Below, in pieces: positions 8,943 through 17,842 of a DNA stretch of 55,235 nucleotides. Positions within the stretch are counted from its first letter, which is position 1. Each line of letters begins with the position of its first letter. The stretch is from NCBI GenBank assembly GCA_026418695.1, contig JAOAAU010000010.1, positions 1-55,235 on the forward strand. Direction: 5' to 3'. This DNA comes from Clostridia bacterium (GTDB taxonomy: Bacteria; Bacillota; Clostridia; Acetivibrionales; JAFADI01). The notes under the pieces are model-generated. The model did not search any database, was not told where the DNA came from, and saw only the letters and a program-made list of their open reading frames with translations. Position numbers and translations under genes: made by a program.

Positions 8943-9323
8943 ATGAATATTATTTTGTCCAATAATTCCGATGTTCCGATATACCAGCAGATCGTAGACC
9001 AGATCAGGGAGGCTGTGATCAAGGGAGAACTGATGCAGGGCACCCTGATGCCTTCGATAAGGAACCTGGCAAAGGACTTGAAAATAAGCGTTATCACAAC
9101 CAAACGGGCTTATGATGAACTGGAACATGAGGGATTGCTTGTTACGATGGCAGGGAAGGGGACCTTTGTTGCACCCAGCAACATTGAAATGCTACGGGAG
9201 GCAAGGTTGAAGGAGATCGAGCAGCATCTTGAAAAGGCCACGGTTCTTGCCAAGTCCATCGGGCTTGAAAAAAGCTCTCTGGAGGAAATGTTGAAGGTGA
9301 TTTTTGAGGAGGTAGACGTATGA
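8943..9323 (+). CDS. GntR family regulator, YtrA subfamily
   Basis: A 126-residue regulator with an N-terminal winged helix: VPIYQQIVDQIREAV, MPSIRNLAKDLKIS, TTKRAYDELEHEGLL and GKGTFV are the classical GntR elements. A short helical tail replaces a ligand domain, as in the YtrA subfamily, which normally controls an adjacent ABC transporter. AAAGGAGA at 8929-8936 points to ATG 8943; an upstream GTG at 8916 lies inside the presumed operator and is rejected. The stop overlaps the ATPase start by ATGA. Confidence 0.88.
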   Translation: MNIILSNNSDVPIYQQIVDQIREAVIKGELMQGTLMPSIRNLAKDLKISVITTKRAYDELEHEGLLVTMAGKGTFVAPSNIEMLREARLKEIEQHLEKATVLAKSIGLEKSSLEEMLKVIFEEVDV

Positions 9324-10183
9324 GTATGCTGTTGGAGGTGTCCAATCTAAATAAGAAATTTGAAGGATTTTCACTGAACGATGTAAGCTTTAGCCTGGAA
9401 GGCGGCTATATCATGGGATTTATAGGGGAGAACGGGGCAGGTAAGACAACGACGCTAAGAGCAATTTTGAACATTATTGTTAAAGACAGCGGCAGCATCA
9501 AGGTGTTTGGACTTGATCATATCCAGAATGAGAAGCAGATCAAGGACCGGGTTGGCTTCATCAGTGATGAAAAAATCTTCTATGAGGATATCACCGTGAA
9601 AGCAATGAAGAACATTATTGCCCCTTTTTATTCCCGATGGGATGATCAACTGTTTAATGATTATGTTGAAAGGTTTGGGCTCCCTCTGAATAAGAAAATT
9701 AAAACCCTATCCCAGGGAACATATAAAAAATTTGCTTTGGCTGTTGCTCTTTCTCATAAACCTGAATTACTGATTCTGGATGAACCGACGGCCAATCTTG
9801 ATCCGGTCTTTAGAACAGAATTCCTTGATGTTCTGCATGATTTTGTAGCGGATGAGCAGCATGCCGTGCTTTTCTCCTCCCATATCACGTCGGACTTGGA
9901 TAAGATTGCGGACTATGTTACTTTGATCCATAAAGGAAGCCTCCTGTTTAGTCAATCCAAAGAGGATTTGTTTGATGAATGTATCCTGATCAAGGGAGGC
10001 GTTGAGCTTGCCCAAGACTTTAGAAATAAAGGACTTCTGGGGGTTCAAAGCAATTCATATGGTTCGTCAGGACTTTGCCGCAGCAAAAAGCTGGCAGAGC
10101 AGTTCCAATCACAAGGCTGTATTGTGGAACACCCAACGATCGAAGACATCATGGTTTATACTGTCCGGGAGGGAAGAAAATGA
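9320..10183 (+). CDS. ABC transporter ATP-binding protein
   Basis: A 287-residue ATPase subunit. Walker A GENGAGKTT is at residues 36-44, the signature LSQGT at 130-134, Walker B LLILDEPT at 150-157 with catalytic Glu155, and the switch His in SSHIT. The Q-loop position reads ISDEKIFYED, without the usual glutamine, a pattern common in YtrB-like ATPases. The C-terminal 70 residues form an accessory domain. It overlaps its neighbours on both sides by 4 nt. It should power the two membrane proteins encoded next; the cargo is unknown, and antibiotics or peptides are typical for this group. Confidence 0.9.
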   Translation: MSMLLEVSNLNKKFEGFSLNDVSFSLEGGYIMGFIGENGAGKTTTLRAILNIIVKDSGSIKVFGLDHIQNEKQIKDRVGFISDEKIFYEDITVKAMKNIIAPFYSRWDDQLFNDYVERFGLPLNKKIKTLSQGTYKKFALAVALSHKPELLILDEPTANLDPVFRTEFLDVLHDFVADEQHAVLFSSHITSDLDKIADYVTLIHKGSLLFSQSKEDLFDECILIKGGVELAQDFRNKGLLGVQSNSYGSSGLCRSKKLAEQFQSQGCIVEHPTIEDIMVYTVREGRK

Positions 10184-10872
10184 GCAGTGAGGTTTACAAA
10201 CTCATTAAAAAAGAGGTGCAGTTTACATTCAGGCCCTTTGTAATCTTGTTCATGTTGGGGGCAACTTGCTTCATTCAGATCTTTAAATTTTCCATGAATC
10301 TGGGAGGTGCAATCGTAATTCCGTTACTGTGGTGCTGGTTGTTTACATTCTCAGGAACGGTTAAGGGATATGGATCAAAAACCTTAGGCGTATTTGTTGC
10401 ACCCATTACAAGGGGGGAATATGTTTCAGCCAAATACCTTTTTTCGATACTATGTACCTCGATCGTATTTTGTATTAGTATGGTCATGGATATTTTTATG
10501 ATATATATTAGGGACAGCATGTTAAAAGTACAGGTTTTCATGAACTACAACCTGGAAGGAATGTTGATTGCATATCCAGTGGCATTATTCATCATTGCCC
10601 TTGTGCAGGCATGGTCACTGTATCAGGGAACCTGCGGGAAGGTGGACTACGGAGTTACGATTACTGTCCCGATATTAGTCTCAATTATTTTTATGAACAT
10701 ACAGAGTTATATATTTGATAATCCTCCGCTGAACTTTTTCAAACGAGCGGATATTTCACAAAAACCTCAGTTATACTTTATCGTGGTATTGGTTTCAATC
10801 ACTGCGGCTGCAGGGGTCCTATACTACTCTTATATAAATTGTAAAAAAGACTTTCAAAGAATCGACTTGTAA
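10180..10872 (+). CDS. ABC-2 type permease subunit
   Basis: A 230-residue membrane protein with about six hydrophobic segments, for example FVILFMLGATCFIQIF, GGAIVIPLLWCWLFTFSG and YFIVVLVSITAAAGVLYYSY. It has the size and layout of ABC-2 half-permeases. The start is ATG 10180, overlapping the ATPase stop (ATGA). A longer in-frame reading from 10075 would run through the ATPase gene and is rejected. It probably forms a heterodimer with the next gene product. Confidence 0.8.
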   Translation: MSSEVYKLIKKEVQFTFRPFVILFMLGATCFIQIFKFSMNLGGAIVIPLLWCWLFTFSGTVKGYGSKTLGVFVAPITRGEYVSAKYLFSILCTSIVFCISMVMDIFMIYIRDSMLKVQVFMNYNLEGMLIAYPVALFIIALVQAWSLYQGTCGKVDYGVTITVPILVSIIFMNIQSYIFDNPPLNFFKRADISQKPQLYFIVVLVSITAAAGVLYYSYINCKKDFQRIDL

Positions 10873-10887
10873 TTGGGAGGGATGACC

Positions 10888-11547
10888 ATGTTGAAAAGCA
10901 TTATGCTGCTTATAAAAAAAGATTTGTTTGGAAGACAAAAATGGGTAATCGTAGCGTTTATAGTCTTTTCCCTGACTGTTTTTCCGGTACTGCTAAAGCA
11001 ACCCTGGAATTATAGCCCCTGTTTTCTGCCTATCTGTTATATGGGATTGGTTTTTGCCTTCTCTACGGCTTACGGAGAGGCGGCAAATGTGTTTTATATA
11101 CGGTATCATAAGGCTGGCATTATTGGAATGCTTCCGATTACAAGGCTTGAAATCATTATTTCGAGATATGTAATCACGTTTTTTGGAATTGCCCTGGCTT
11201 CGGCTTTGTGGGGCCTGTTTTCAGTACTGGAGAAGCTGGTAATGGGGGGCGGATATAAAGTTTATGATGCGTCCGCAACCATGATTGTTCTGAGTATGCT
11301 TCTGGCTGCCGGGATTTCAAATGTACTGTTGCTGTTGGCAAGTGCTGTACAAAACACAAAGGGAATGTATCTTCTGTCGGGTGGTTTCTTTTTCTTTCTA
11401 ACCATTATTTCAAATATCATAACCTGGATTTTAGGACAGTTCCGAATGAATGCTTTGCAGTTGGTTTTAACAGTGGCTGCTTCTGTAGGAATTACGATTT
11501 TCTCAGCGATACTCAATTATACCTGGTTTAAAAAACAAACCATATAA
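10888..11547 (+). CDS. second ABC-2 type permease subunit
   Basis: A 219-residue membrane protein with about six helices and the ABC-2 motif region GMLPITRLEIIISRY between helices 2 and 3. GGGAGG at 10875-10880 is 7 nt from ATG 10888; the in-frame TTG 10873 and ATG 10882 lie within or against the ribosome binding site. It begins 15 nt after the first permease stop. Together with the ATPase it completes a four-gene unit ended by a terminator. Confidence 0.8.
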   Translation: MLKSIMLLIKKDLFGRQKWVIVAFIVFSLTVFPVLLKQPWNYSPCFLPICYMGLVFAFSTAYGEAANVFYIRYHKAGIIGMLPITRLEIIISRYVITFFGIALASALWGLFSVLEKLVMGGGYKVYDASATMIVLSMLLAAGISNVLLLLASAVQNTKGMYLLSGGFFFFLTIISNIITWILGQFRMNALQLVLTVAASVGITIFSAILNYTWFKKQTI

Positions 11548-11557
11548 GGAGTGGAGG

Positions 11558-11606
11558 GAACCGTTTCATCACCCCCTTCGGATGTGTGATGGAATGGTTC
11601 TTTTTT
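11558..11606 (+). terminator. intrinsic terminator of ABC module 1
   Basis: A 15-bp stem from GAACCGTTTCATCAC to GTGATGGAATGGTTC with two wobble pairs is followed by TTTTTT at 11601-11606. Confidence 0.92.
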
Positions 11607-11618
11607 CATATTCTTTTC

Positions 11619-11647
11619 TTGACTCTTTTCCATTATCTATATATAAT
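11619..11647 (+). promoter_or_regulatory. sigma-A promoter of the methyltransferase
   Basis: TTGACT at 11619-11624, 17-nt spacer, TATAAT at 11642-11647. The -10 box lies inside the palindrome at 11638-11675. Confidence 0.82.
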
Positions 11648-11675
11648 TAATTAAACGTTTAATTAATTATATATA
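11638..11675. repeat. 38-bp perfect palindrome over the -10 region
   Basis: Nineteen bases pair without a mismatch around the centre AAACGTTT. The sequence is almost purely A/T, including ATTAATTAAACG. It covers the -10 box and the start point, ending 10 nt before GGAG of the methyltransferase. It looks like an operator for a dimeric or tetrameric regulator, or a cruciform-prone site. No regulator is encoded right beside it except the TetR gene 1.2 kb downstream. Confidence 0.8.
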
Positions 11676-11694
11676 CGAATCGGAGATGAAAAAT

Positions 11695-12624
11695 ATGTGT
11701 AATGAGACTTCTGTGAAAACACAAGGACATTCAAAAGGAATGAGCAACGGCGATATGACCTTGTTTTTCAGGTATATGGCCCTTTACGAGGAAAACATGC
11801 TGGTACCTGTCCGGGATACTTTCAGCAGGGTATTTCTGCCGCAGCCATGGAGGGAAAAAATTGATGAGGAGAATTTGAGAGCCTGGTTTCGAAATATGTA
11901 CAATGAAAAGGCTCCAGGACTGTATGAGTATATCCTTTGCAGAACCAGCCATACAGATCGGCTGCTTCAGGAGATGCTTTCCAACAGGCCTGTTTCCCAG
12001 ATTGTGATTCTGGGGGCTGGCTTTGACAGTAGAGCCTATAGATTCGACCCAATAATCAAGGAAAAAAGCATCCAGGTATTTGAACTGGATCTTCCGGGTA
12101 TTCAAAACCTGAAGATTGAGAGGCTGGAACAGTATCTACAGGACAAAGGAGGAATGCCCTCCCATGTTCACTTCATTCCGACGGACTTTAACGAAAGCAA
12201 CCTTTTAGACAGTTTGCTAAGTCATGGATATAACCAAACCAAGTTGACCCTTTTCCTATGGGAAGGTGTGACCTATTACTTGCTGCCGGAAGGGGTTGAA
12301 TCTACGATGGCCTTTATTCAAAAAAACTCCTTAACAGGTAGCATGCTAATATTTGACTATATTACAAGGGATTTTATTGAGGGAAACCCTAAGGAATGTT
12401 ATGGTGCCATAGAATGCAGGAATTCTATGGCAGAAAACGGACAGAAATTCATCTTTGGAATTCATAGAGAAGATTTAGCCGGATATCTTGAAAAGTTTGG
12501 AATGAGTTTATTGGAACACTGGACCTCCGAAGAGTTAGGAAGAAGGTATCTGGAATTGAAAAACGGACAAATGTTGGGACGAGTAGCAGGATATATGAAT
12601 TATGCATTTGCCGAAATTCTATAA
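11695..12624 (+). CDS. class I SAM-dependent methyltransferase, leucine carboxyl methyltransferase-like
   Basis: A 309-residue protein with the SAM-binding motif VILGAGFDSRAYRF and the acidic FELDLP loop typical of the LCM/TIGR00027 group. The WEGVTYYL segment and a C-terminal LEHWTSEELGRRYL region also fit. Bacterial members methylate carboxylates or hydroxyls in secondary metabolism, but many have no known substrate. ATG 11695 is preferred, with GGAG 9 nt upstream, over ATG 11686, which abuts that GGAG. It is a single gene with its own promoter and terminator. Confidence 0.82.
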   Translation: MCNETSVKTQGHSKGMSNGDMTLFFRYMALYEENMLVPVRDTFSRVFLPQPWREKIDEENLRAWFRNMYNEKAPGLYEYILCRTSHTDRLLQEMLSNRPVSQIVILGAGFDSRAYRFDPIIKEKSIQVFELDLPGIQNLKIERLEQYLQDKGGMPSHVHFIPTDFNESNLLDSLLSHGYNQTKLTLFLWEGVTYYLLPEGVESTMAFIQKNSLTGSMLIFDYITRDFIEGNPKECYGAIECRNSMAENGQKFIFGIHREDLAGYLEKFGMSLLEHWTSEELGRRYLELKNGQMLGRVAGYMNYAFAEIL

Positions 12625-12636
12625 GAGAGTTTTTTC

Positions 12637-12677
12637 AAAGGGAATCCTGGGATGAATAAAATACAGGATTCCTTTTT
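12637..12677 (+). terminator. intrinsic terminator after the methyltransferase
   Basis: Arms AAAGGAATCCTG and CAGGATTCCTTT enclose a 15-nt loop and are followed by TTTTTG. Confidence 0.88.
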
Positions 12678-12755
12678 GTATTTGGATAGGGTTGTGAATG
12701 GGTAGTCCGAGATTGTAGAAAACTATGGATCATAAACGACATAAAAATGTAAATA

Positions 12756-12784
12756 TTGACAATATTTTATTACCCCACTATAAT
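12756..12784 (+). promoter_or_regulatory. sigma-A promoter of the TetR gene
   Basis: TTGACA (12756-12761), 17-nt spacer, TATAAT (12779-12784): a perfect consensus. Confidence 0.88.
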
Positions 12785-12792
12785 AGAATTGA

Positions 12793-12812
12793 TAGTAAGT
12801 AAGTGATTACTA
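12793..12812 (+). promoter_or_regulatory. candidate TetR autoregulatory operator
   Basis: TAGTAAGTAAGTGATTACTA has matching arms TAGTAA/TTACTA around an 8-nt centre. It lies just after the -10 box, 16 nt before the TetR start. Similar AGTAA-TTACT palindromes are typical of TetR sites in Bacillota. Confidence 0.65.
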
Positions 12813-12828
12813 ACCTTCGAGGGAAAAT

Positions 12829-13428
12829 ATGGAAAACATACTGATGATTCACCGAAGTGAAGGAATTGTATTAACTACTATTGAAGTTATCAGTGAATGT
12901 GGGATCCAGGCCGTATCAACGAGGGAAGTTGCCAGACGGCAAGGTGTTTCCGAGGGGGCCATCTTTAAACACTTCAGAACCAAAAATGATCTGATGCTGG
13001 GGGTCCTGAATCATTTCTCCCAATATGACCAGGCCATTATAAAATCCATTGAGACAAAGAACCTAAGTCACAAAGAGGCCATCATTCATTTTTTTGAATC
13101 CTATGCGACATATTATCACAATTATCCTGCCATCACAGCGCTGGAACTTGCATTTGATATTCTTCAGTGCGACATGGAGCTGGCAGAGAAAGTCAAAAAC
13201 ATATTTTCTTTCCGGTTTGATTTTATTCAACATTTGATTATTGACGCACAGCGGGATGGGGAGATCTGCCCCAATGTAAACAGCGATGAACTTGCCTGTG
13301 TACTTTTTGGCACCTTTCGGGAGATCTGCTTAAAGTGGCGCATGAGCAAATATGCCTTTTCTTTAGTAGAAAAAGCAAAGTCCAGTTTCAAAATGGTAAT
13401 GGATGCCGCTGTCACTGAAACCCATTGA
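12829..13428 (+). CDS. TetR/AcrR family transcriptional regulator
   Basis: A 199-residue regulator. The N-terminal helix-turn-helix is at about residues 8-55 (GIVLTTIEVISECGIQAVSTREVARRQGVSEGAIFKHFRTKNDLM region in short). The C-terminal all-helical part would hold the ligand pocket. ATG 12829 follows GAGGG. It stands alone: its neighbours are the methyltransferase upstream behind a terminator and a 650-base gene-less stretch downstream, so its target is not obvious beyond its own promoter. Confidence 0.9.
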   Translation: MENILMIHRSEGIVLTTIEVISECGIQAVSTREVARRQGVSEGAIFKHFRTKNDLMLGVLNHFSQYDQAIIKSIETKNLSHKEAIIHFFESYATYYHNYPAITALELAFDILQCDMELAEKVKNIFSFRFDFIQHLIIDAQRDGEICPNVNSDELACVLFGTFREICLKWRMSKYAFSLVEKAKSSFKMVMDAAVTETH

Positions 13429-14078
13429 AAGCTAAGAACAAAAACATTCTAAGTATCTGTTATTACTTCGGAAGTATATCTATTTAATAAACTCTTTCTC
13501 AACCCTCACCTATCTATCCGCTGTCTCCCAAGCTCAGCAGAGGGCAGGAATCGCATCTGTTTGAAGCTTAAGATGGAATTACGCCATATAAAAAGTTCTC
13601 CATAGAATCTTTTTCCCTTCTACCATTGATTGATTTTCTCCTATTAACCTCTCCCCATGGGAGGGTATGAAAGGTAAGTGCGTATGGGAGAAGGATTGGG
13701 GATGAGGATGCAATGATATTCTTACATTACTTTACAAATTATTATATAAGTTTAACTACCTCGCTGATTTGAATCTGTGGGATACTCTGAACAAATATGA
13801 TGAATGTCTTTAGTATTTTCATCAGTCATATCACTCTATATGCTGATTGAAAGCTTGGTAAAAATCCACCTGAATAAAGACCCATAACATATAGCTGTCC
13901 AGGTTAAACCGTAACTGTTTTGATTTGAAGTATATTCTTTTTAAGTTATTGTAAGCAAATTTTCCAATCATTATTTCAGAGTCTATAAGTATTCGCAGTT
14001 TGTATGGCAATTACAAAAAAATAAATTCAAATCTTCATCATATGAAGGAAAAAACAACAAAAGAAAGGAGAAGATGCT
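13429..14078. other. gene-less stretch before cheW
   Basis: About 650 bases with no supported open frame on either strand. A short imperfect inverted segment, CTCTCCCCATGGGAGGG, lies near 13650. No terminator, riboswitch core or consensus promoter could be defended. AAAGGAG at 14064-14070 belongs to cheW. Confidence 0.4.
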
Positions 14079-14573
14079 ATGACAGAGAATGTTCTGCAAG
14101 GCCTGGAGGAGCAAGAAGAGGATACCCAGAAAGAAAAATACCTGACCTTCAACCTTGGAAATGAGTTTTATGGGATTGAAATCAGGCATGTCACTGAAAT
14201 CATTGGATTGCAGCCTATTACGGAGGTGCCGGAGCTTCCGGAATACATCCGGGGAATTGTGAATCTGAGAGGAAAGATCATCCCGGTCATGGACGTTCGT
14301 ACGCGGTTTAAAAAGCCTTTCAGAGAATATAACGACCGGACCTGTATTATTGTCATTGAGGTATTGGAGATCTCTATCGGTTTGATCGTGGATAGCGTTT
14401 CTGAAGTACTCTCCATCCCTGATGGTGACATTGTACCTCCGCCGGATATTAATAAATCCGGGAACAGGTATATCAAAGGGATTGGTAAAGTCGGGACGGA
14501 TGTAAAGCTCCTGCTGGACTGTGACAAGCTTCTTAATGAGGAAGAAGCGGAATGTCTGGAAGATCTTCGGTAA
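14079..14573 (+). CDS. cheW: chemotaxis coupling protein CheW
   Basis: A 164-residue CheW. After an acidic N-terminal 20 residues, the SH3-like repeats read YLTFNLGNEFYGIEIRHVTEI, LPEYIRGIVNLRGKIIPVMDVR and TCIIVIEV. The G-I-VNLRG-I-PV-D core is diagnostic. CheW links chemoreceptors to the kinase CheA. It is co-transcribed with the chemoreceptor 26 nt downstream. No cheA is in the window, so it must join a kinase encoded elsewhere or modulate an existing array. Confidence 0.95.
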   Translation: MTENVLQGLEEQEEDTQKEKYLTFNLGNEFYGIEIRHVTEIIGLQPITEVPELPEYIRGIVNLRGKIIPVMDVRTRFKKPFREYNDRTCIIVIEVLEISIGLIVDSVSEVLSIPDGDIVPPPDINKSGNRYIKGIGKVGTDVKLLLDCDKLLNEEEAECLEDLR

Positions 14574-14599
14574 TTGATAAAATATAAGGAGGAATCACA

Positions 14600-16327
14600 A
14601 TGAAGTGGTTTTATAATATGAAAATCGGTATGAAACTGATTTTAGGATTTGTTATAGTTGCGATGATTGCAGGTGTCGTTGGAATCGTGGGCATTATAAA
14701 TATTCTTTCAACCGATAAGAACTACACCGATCTGTATCAGAACTTTGGCGTGGCTGTAGGTGATATGGGTGAAATATCAACTAACTATCAGCGTACAAGA
14801 GTCAACTTGCGGGATATCCTATTAGAAAAGGGTAGTAAGGATAGAAATAAGTATGTGGACAAGATACATGAATTGAACAAACAAATAGATGAAGAAATGA
14901 TAAGAGTGGAAAAATCAATGCAGACAGAAGAAGGGAAGATAGAATTTGCGAAATTAAAGTCGGCCTTGGCTAAGTTCGAACCTATGCAGGAAGAGATTAT
15001 CAAATTAGCACTTGCAGGACAGGAAGAACAGGGATTGGCATTCATGCGTGGGGATGCATACGCTGTGGCAATGGAAATCAATGATTCAATCGACAAACTC
15101 TTTAAACTGAAGGTGGACGGCGGAAATATCAGGTCTGGCGAGTATACCGTTGCTACGAATAATACTGTAAAAATAATGATTATCGTAGTGGTTTTTGCAA
15201 TGGTGGTAGCGATCGTTTTAGGGATCTATATTTCCCGTATCATCAGTATTCCGGTTAGAAACCTTGCAGAAGCGGCTGATAAGATTGCGGACGGCGACTT
15301 GAACGTGTCAATTGATGTCGATACAAAGGATGAGATCGGAAATTTGGCTGATTCCTTCCGGAAAATGTCGGACAACATCAACGAAGTAATGACCAATATC
15401 AGTATGGCTTCCGAACAAGTTGCTTCAGGGTCAAAACAAGTATCAGATTCCAGTATTGCACTTTCTCAGGGAGCGACAGAACAGGCAAGTTCCATTGAAG
15501 AATTGACAGCTTCTATAGAAGAGATTGCTTCACAAACCAGGCAGAATGCTGAAAGTGCCAACGAAGCCAATGATTTGGCTGAAAAAGCTAAATCCAATGC
15601 TGCCCAGGGCAACGAACAAATGCAGGAAATGCTGAAAGCCATGGACGACATCAATGATGCGTCAGCGAATATTTCAAAAATTATCAAGGTTATCGATGAA
15701 ATCGCTTTCCAGACCAATATCCTTGCATTGAATGCGGCTGTTGAGGCTGCCAGAGCCGGACAGCACGGAAAGGGCTTTGCAGTAGTTGCTGAGGAAGTGA
15801 GGAATCTGGCAGCCCGTTCTGCAAATGCAGCAAAGGAGACAACGGGTATGATTGAAGGAACCATCAAGAAGGTGGAAGGCGGAACCAAAATCGCAAATGA
15901 TACCGCCAATGCACTGAACATGATTGTAGAAGGGGTTGCAAAAGTAGCGAATATAGTTAGCAATATCGCTATAGCATCCAACGAACAGGCAACCGGGATC
16001 GCTCAGATCAATCAGGGAATCATGCAGGTTTCCCAGGTGGTTCAGACAAACTCGGCAACTTCGGAGGAAAGTGCTGCCGCCAGTGAAGAACTTTCCAGTC
16101 AGGCAGAACTTTTAAGAGAACAGGTAAGCCGGTTTAAACTGAAGAGGAACACTTATTCCGCTTTCAAAGGGCTTGAAAATATGAATCCGGAAGTACTGAG
16201 AATGCTAGAAAACATGTCAGAAAAGAAAACAGCCGGCTTTGGAAAGACACATGAAGTGTATCAGGAAGTGTCAGCAGCAAGCCCGAAGAAAATTTCATTG
16301 AGTGACAAGGATTTTGGAAAGTATTGA
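14600..16327 (+). CDS. methyl-accepting chemotaxis protein with 4HB ligand domain
   Basis: A 575-residue chemoreceptor. TM1 is at about residues 11-34, an extracytoplasmic four-helix-bundle-like domain at 35-188 (sequence [18 protein letters not shown], typical of 4HB_MCP), TM2 at about 190-212 and HAMP at about 212-265. The signalling hairpin tip [22 protein letters not shown] is at about 366-387, with Q/E-rich methylation regions on both sides. There is no CheR-binding pentapeptide at the end. It is probably co-expressed with cheW. The ligand is unknown. Confidence 0.95.
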   Translation: MKWFYNMKIGMKLILGFVIVAMIAGVVGIVGIINILSTDKNYTDLYQNFGVAVGDMGEISTNYQRTRVNLRDILLEKGSKDRNKYVDKIHELNKQIDEEMIRVEKSMQTEEGKIEFAKLKSALAKFEPMQEEIIKLALAGQEEQGLAFMRGDAYAVAMEINDSIDKLFKLKVDGGNIRSGEYTVATNNTVKIMIIVVVFAMVVAIVLGIYISRIISIPVRNLAEAADKIADGDLNVSIDVDTKDEIGNLADSFRKMSDNINEVMTNISMASEQVASGSKQVSDSSIALSQGATEQASSIEELTASIEEIASQTRQNAESANEANDLAEKAKSNAAQGNEQMQEMLKAMDDINDASANISKIIKVIDEIAFQTNILALNAAVEAARAGQHGKGFAVVAEEVRNLAARSANAAKETTGMIEGTIKKVEGGTKIANDTANALNMIVEGVAKVANIVSNIAIASNEQATGIAQINQGIMQVSQVVQTNSATSEESAAASEELSSQAELLREQVSRFKLKRNTYSAFKGLENMNPEVLRMLENMSEKKTAGFGKTHEVYQEVSAASPKKISLSDKDFGKY

Positions 16328-16341
16328 TCTGCAGCTTTAAG

Positions 16342-16372
16342 AGAGGGCCCGAGGGGGCCCTCTTGTGCTTTT
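16342..16372 (+). terminator. intrinsic terminator after the chemoreceptor
   Basis: A perfect 9-bp stem AGAGGGCCC/GGGCCCTCT with loop GAGG, followed by TGTGCTTTT. Confidence 0.85.
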
Positions 16373-16581
16373 AAGGGAGAGGCTGATGTTTATAAGGTTC
16401 CAAAGAAAGCAGATTCCCAAAGAACGAAATGGATAGACAAAAAACAAACAAATCAGATAAAATAATCAAAGTAAGGTTTATTCCCAGATATTCTGATATA
16501 ATGATTGTTAATTAAGTATAGTTCGTATTTTGCTTAGTACATGATTAAAGTGAATGTGATTTTCATACAGGAGGAGCAGGT

Positions 16582-16980
16582 ATGAAGATTTTAGTTGCTG
16601 AGGATGATAAGGTAAGCCGGGATTTTTTAAGCAGGTTTCTATCTCCATACGGAGTTTGTGACCCGGTCATCGATGGGTTGGAAGCTCTGGATGCTCTTTT
16701 TATTGCAATGAAAGAGAACAAGCCCTATGATCTTGTTTGCCTGGATATCATGATGCCGAAGGTGGACGGGGTCAGGGTTTTGAAGGCGATCCGGGATATG
16801 GAGAAACAAAAAGGAATGCTTCCTGAAAAACGTTCAAAGGTGATTATCACAACGGCGCTTGCAGGATCTGATTTTATAGACAAGGCCTGGGACATCGGCT
16901 GTGATTCTTGTATTGAGAAGCCTATCGATACGGAACTGCTGATCAGTGAAATAAAAAGGCTGGGCCTCATATCGGAATAG
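16582..16980 (+). CDS. stand-alone CheY-like response regulator
   Basis: A 132-residue single receiver domain. The acidic pocket is D8/D9, the phospho-acceptor D55 (LVCLDIMMP), the switch Thr is in the IITTA segment (T90/T91), and K113 is in IEKP. All key residues are intact. No output domain is present, so it acts by protein contact like CheY or as a relay. It lies behind the chemoreceptor terminator with its own AGGAGGAG site at 16570-16577, so it is linked by context rather than by a shared transcript. Confidence 0.9.
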   Translation: MKILVAEDDKVSRDFLSRFLSPYGVCDPVIDGLEALDALFIAMKENKPYDLVCLDIMMPKVDGVRVLKAIRDMEKQKGMLPEKRSKVIITTALAGSDFIDKAWDIGCDSCIEKPIDTELLISEIKRLGLISE

Positions 16981-17111
16981 ATATTTATGCAACGAACGGA
17001 TACATAATTGAAAGTTTTGAATCTATAAGGATTTATTTATTTTATGATATATAAGGCAGTGCAGTAGAACATTAATTATAAAAACAAAGCGATATTTAGG
17101 AGAGAAAGTTT

Positions 17112-17804
17112 GTGAACCTAGTAGAGTGCTTAGTAAAAACAGGTTTGACACGGCAGGAGTCGGAGCTTTATATTGCCCTTTGCAGAGAAGGAGAAATGAC
17201 GGGCTATGAGGCTGCAAAAGTAACCGGAATATCCAGGTCCAATGCCTATCAGGCACTCGCCGGCCTGGTGGATAAAGGCGGTGCATATATTGTGGAAGGG
17301 GCGGTTCCACGTTATTCCGCTGTGCCTGTCGAGGAGTACTGCGCCAACGTGATGCGAGGCATGGAGGAGATTGTAGCAAGGATACGGCGTGATTGTCCGA
17401 CTATCCGGGAAGCTTCGGATTCCTATATTACGATTTATGGATTAAACCGTATTCTTGATAAAATGAAAAACATCATTCAAAATGCGAAGGAAAGAATCTA
17501 TGTCTCCTTATCTGAAAATGAGCTGGTGTATTTCAGAAAGGAGTTGCTGGAGGCTGTGGGCAAAGGGTTGAAAGTGGTCATCATCACCTCCGGCCCCATA
17601 GATGTTCCAGGAGCTACCGTTCATACAGTAAGCAAAAGATCCGGACAAGTCAGGCTGATCGCGGATTCTGCCTATGTACTTACGGGAGAAATATCAAACA
17701 GTGAGAATGATATTTGTCTATACTCACAGAACAAGCCTTTGATCGAGCTGTTGAAGGAATCCCTGACCAATGAGATTAAGCTGGCGGAGCTTGGAAAAGG
17801 GTAG
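17112..17804 (+). CDS. TrmB family transcriptional regulator
   Basis: A 230-residue protein. The N-terminal winged helix (LVKTGLTRQESELYIALCR and TGYEAAKVTGISRSNAYQAL, about residues 7-55) is TrmB-like. The C-terminal part (about 95-225) has the KERIYVSLSENELVYFRKEL and KVVIITSG stretches of the PLD-like effector domain found in many such proteins. It starts with GTG 17112 behind AGGAGAG. It lies directly upstream of ddh and in the same direction, so it may control it, but a promoter and a strong inverted repeat separate them. Confidence 0.85.
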   Translation: MNLVECLVKTGLTRQESELYIALCREGEMTGYEAAKVTGISRSNAYQALAGLVDKGGAYIVEGAVPRYSAVPVEEYCANVMRGMEEIVARIRRDCPTIREASDSYITIYGLNRILDKMKNIIQNAKERIYVSLSENELVYFRKELLEAVGKGLKVVIITSGPIDVPGATVHTVSKRSGQVRLIADSAYVLTGEISNSENDICLYSQNKPLIELLKESLTNEIKLAELGKG

Positions 17805-17814
17805 TCTGGTATTG

Positions 17815-17842
17815 TTGACAAATAGGATGGATTTGCTAAAAT
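17815..17842 (+). promoter_or_regulatory. sigma-A promoter of ddh
   Basis: TTGACA (17815-17820), 16-nt spacer, TAAAAT (17837-17842). The -10 box is part of the left arm of the inverted repeat at 17836-17877. Confidence 0.7.

Noticed and set aside
10075..10179. Extended start for the first ABC-2 permease
   Set aside because: The extension lies inside the ATPase gene; ATG 10180 overlaps the ATPase stop in the usual ATGA way.
13640..13700. Inverted repeat around CTCTCCCCATGGGAGGG as a mobile repeat
   Set aside because: The symmetry is short and imperfect and no second copy was noticed in the window.
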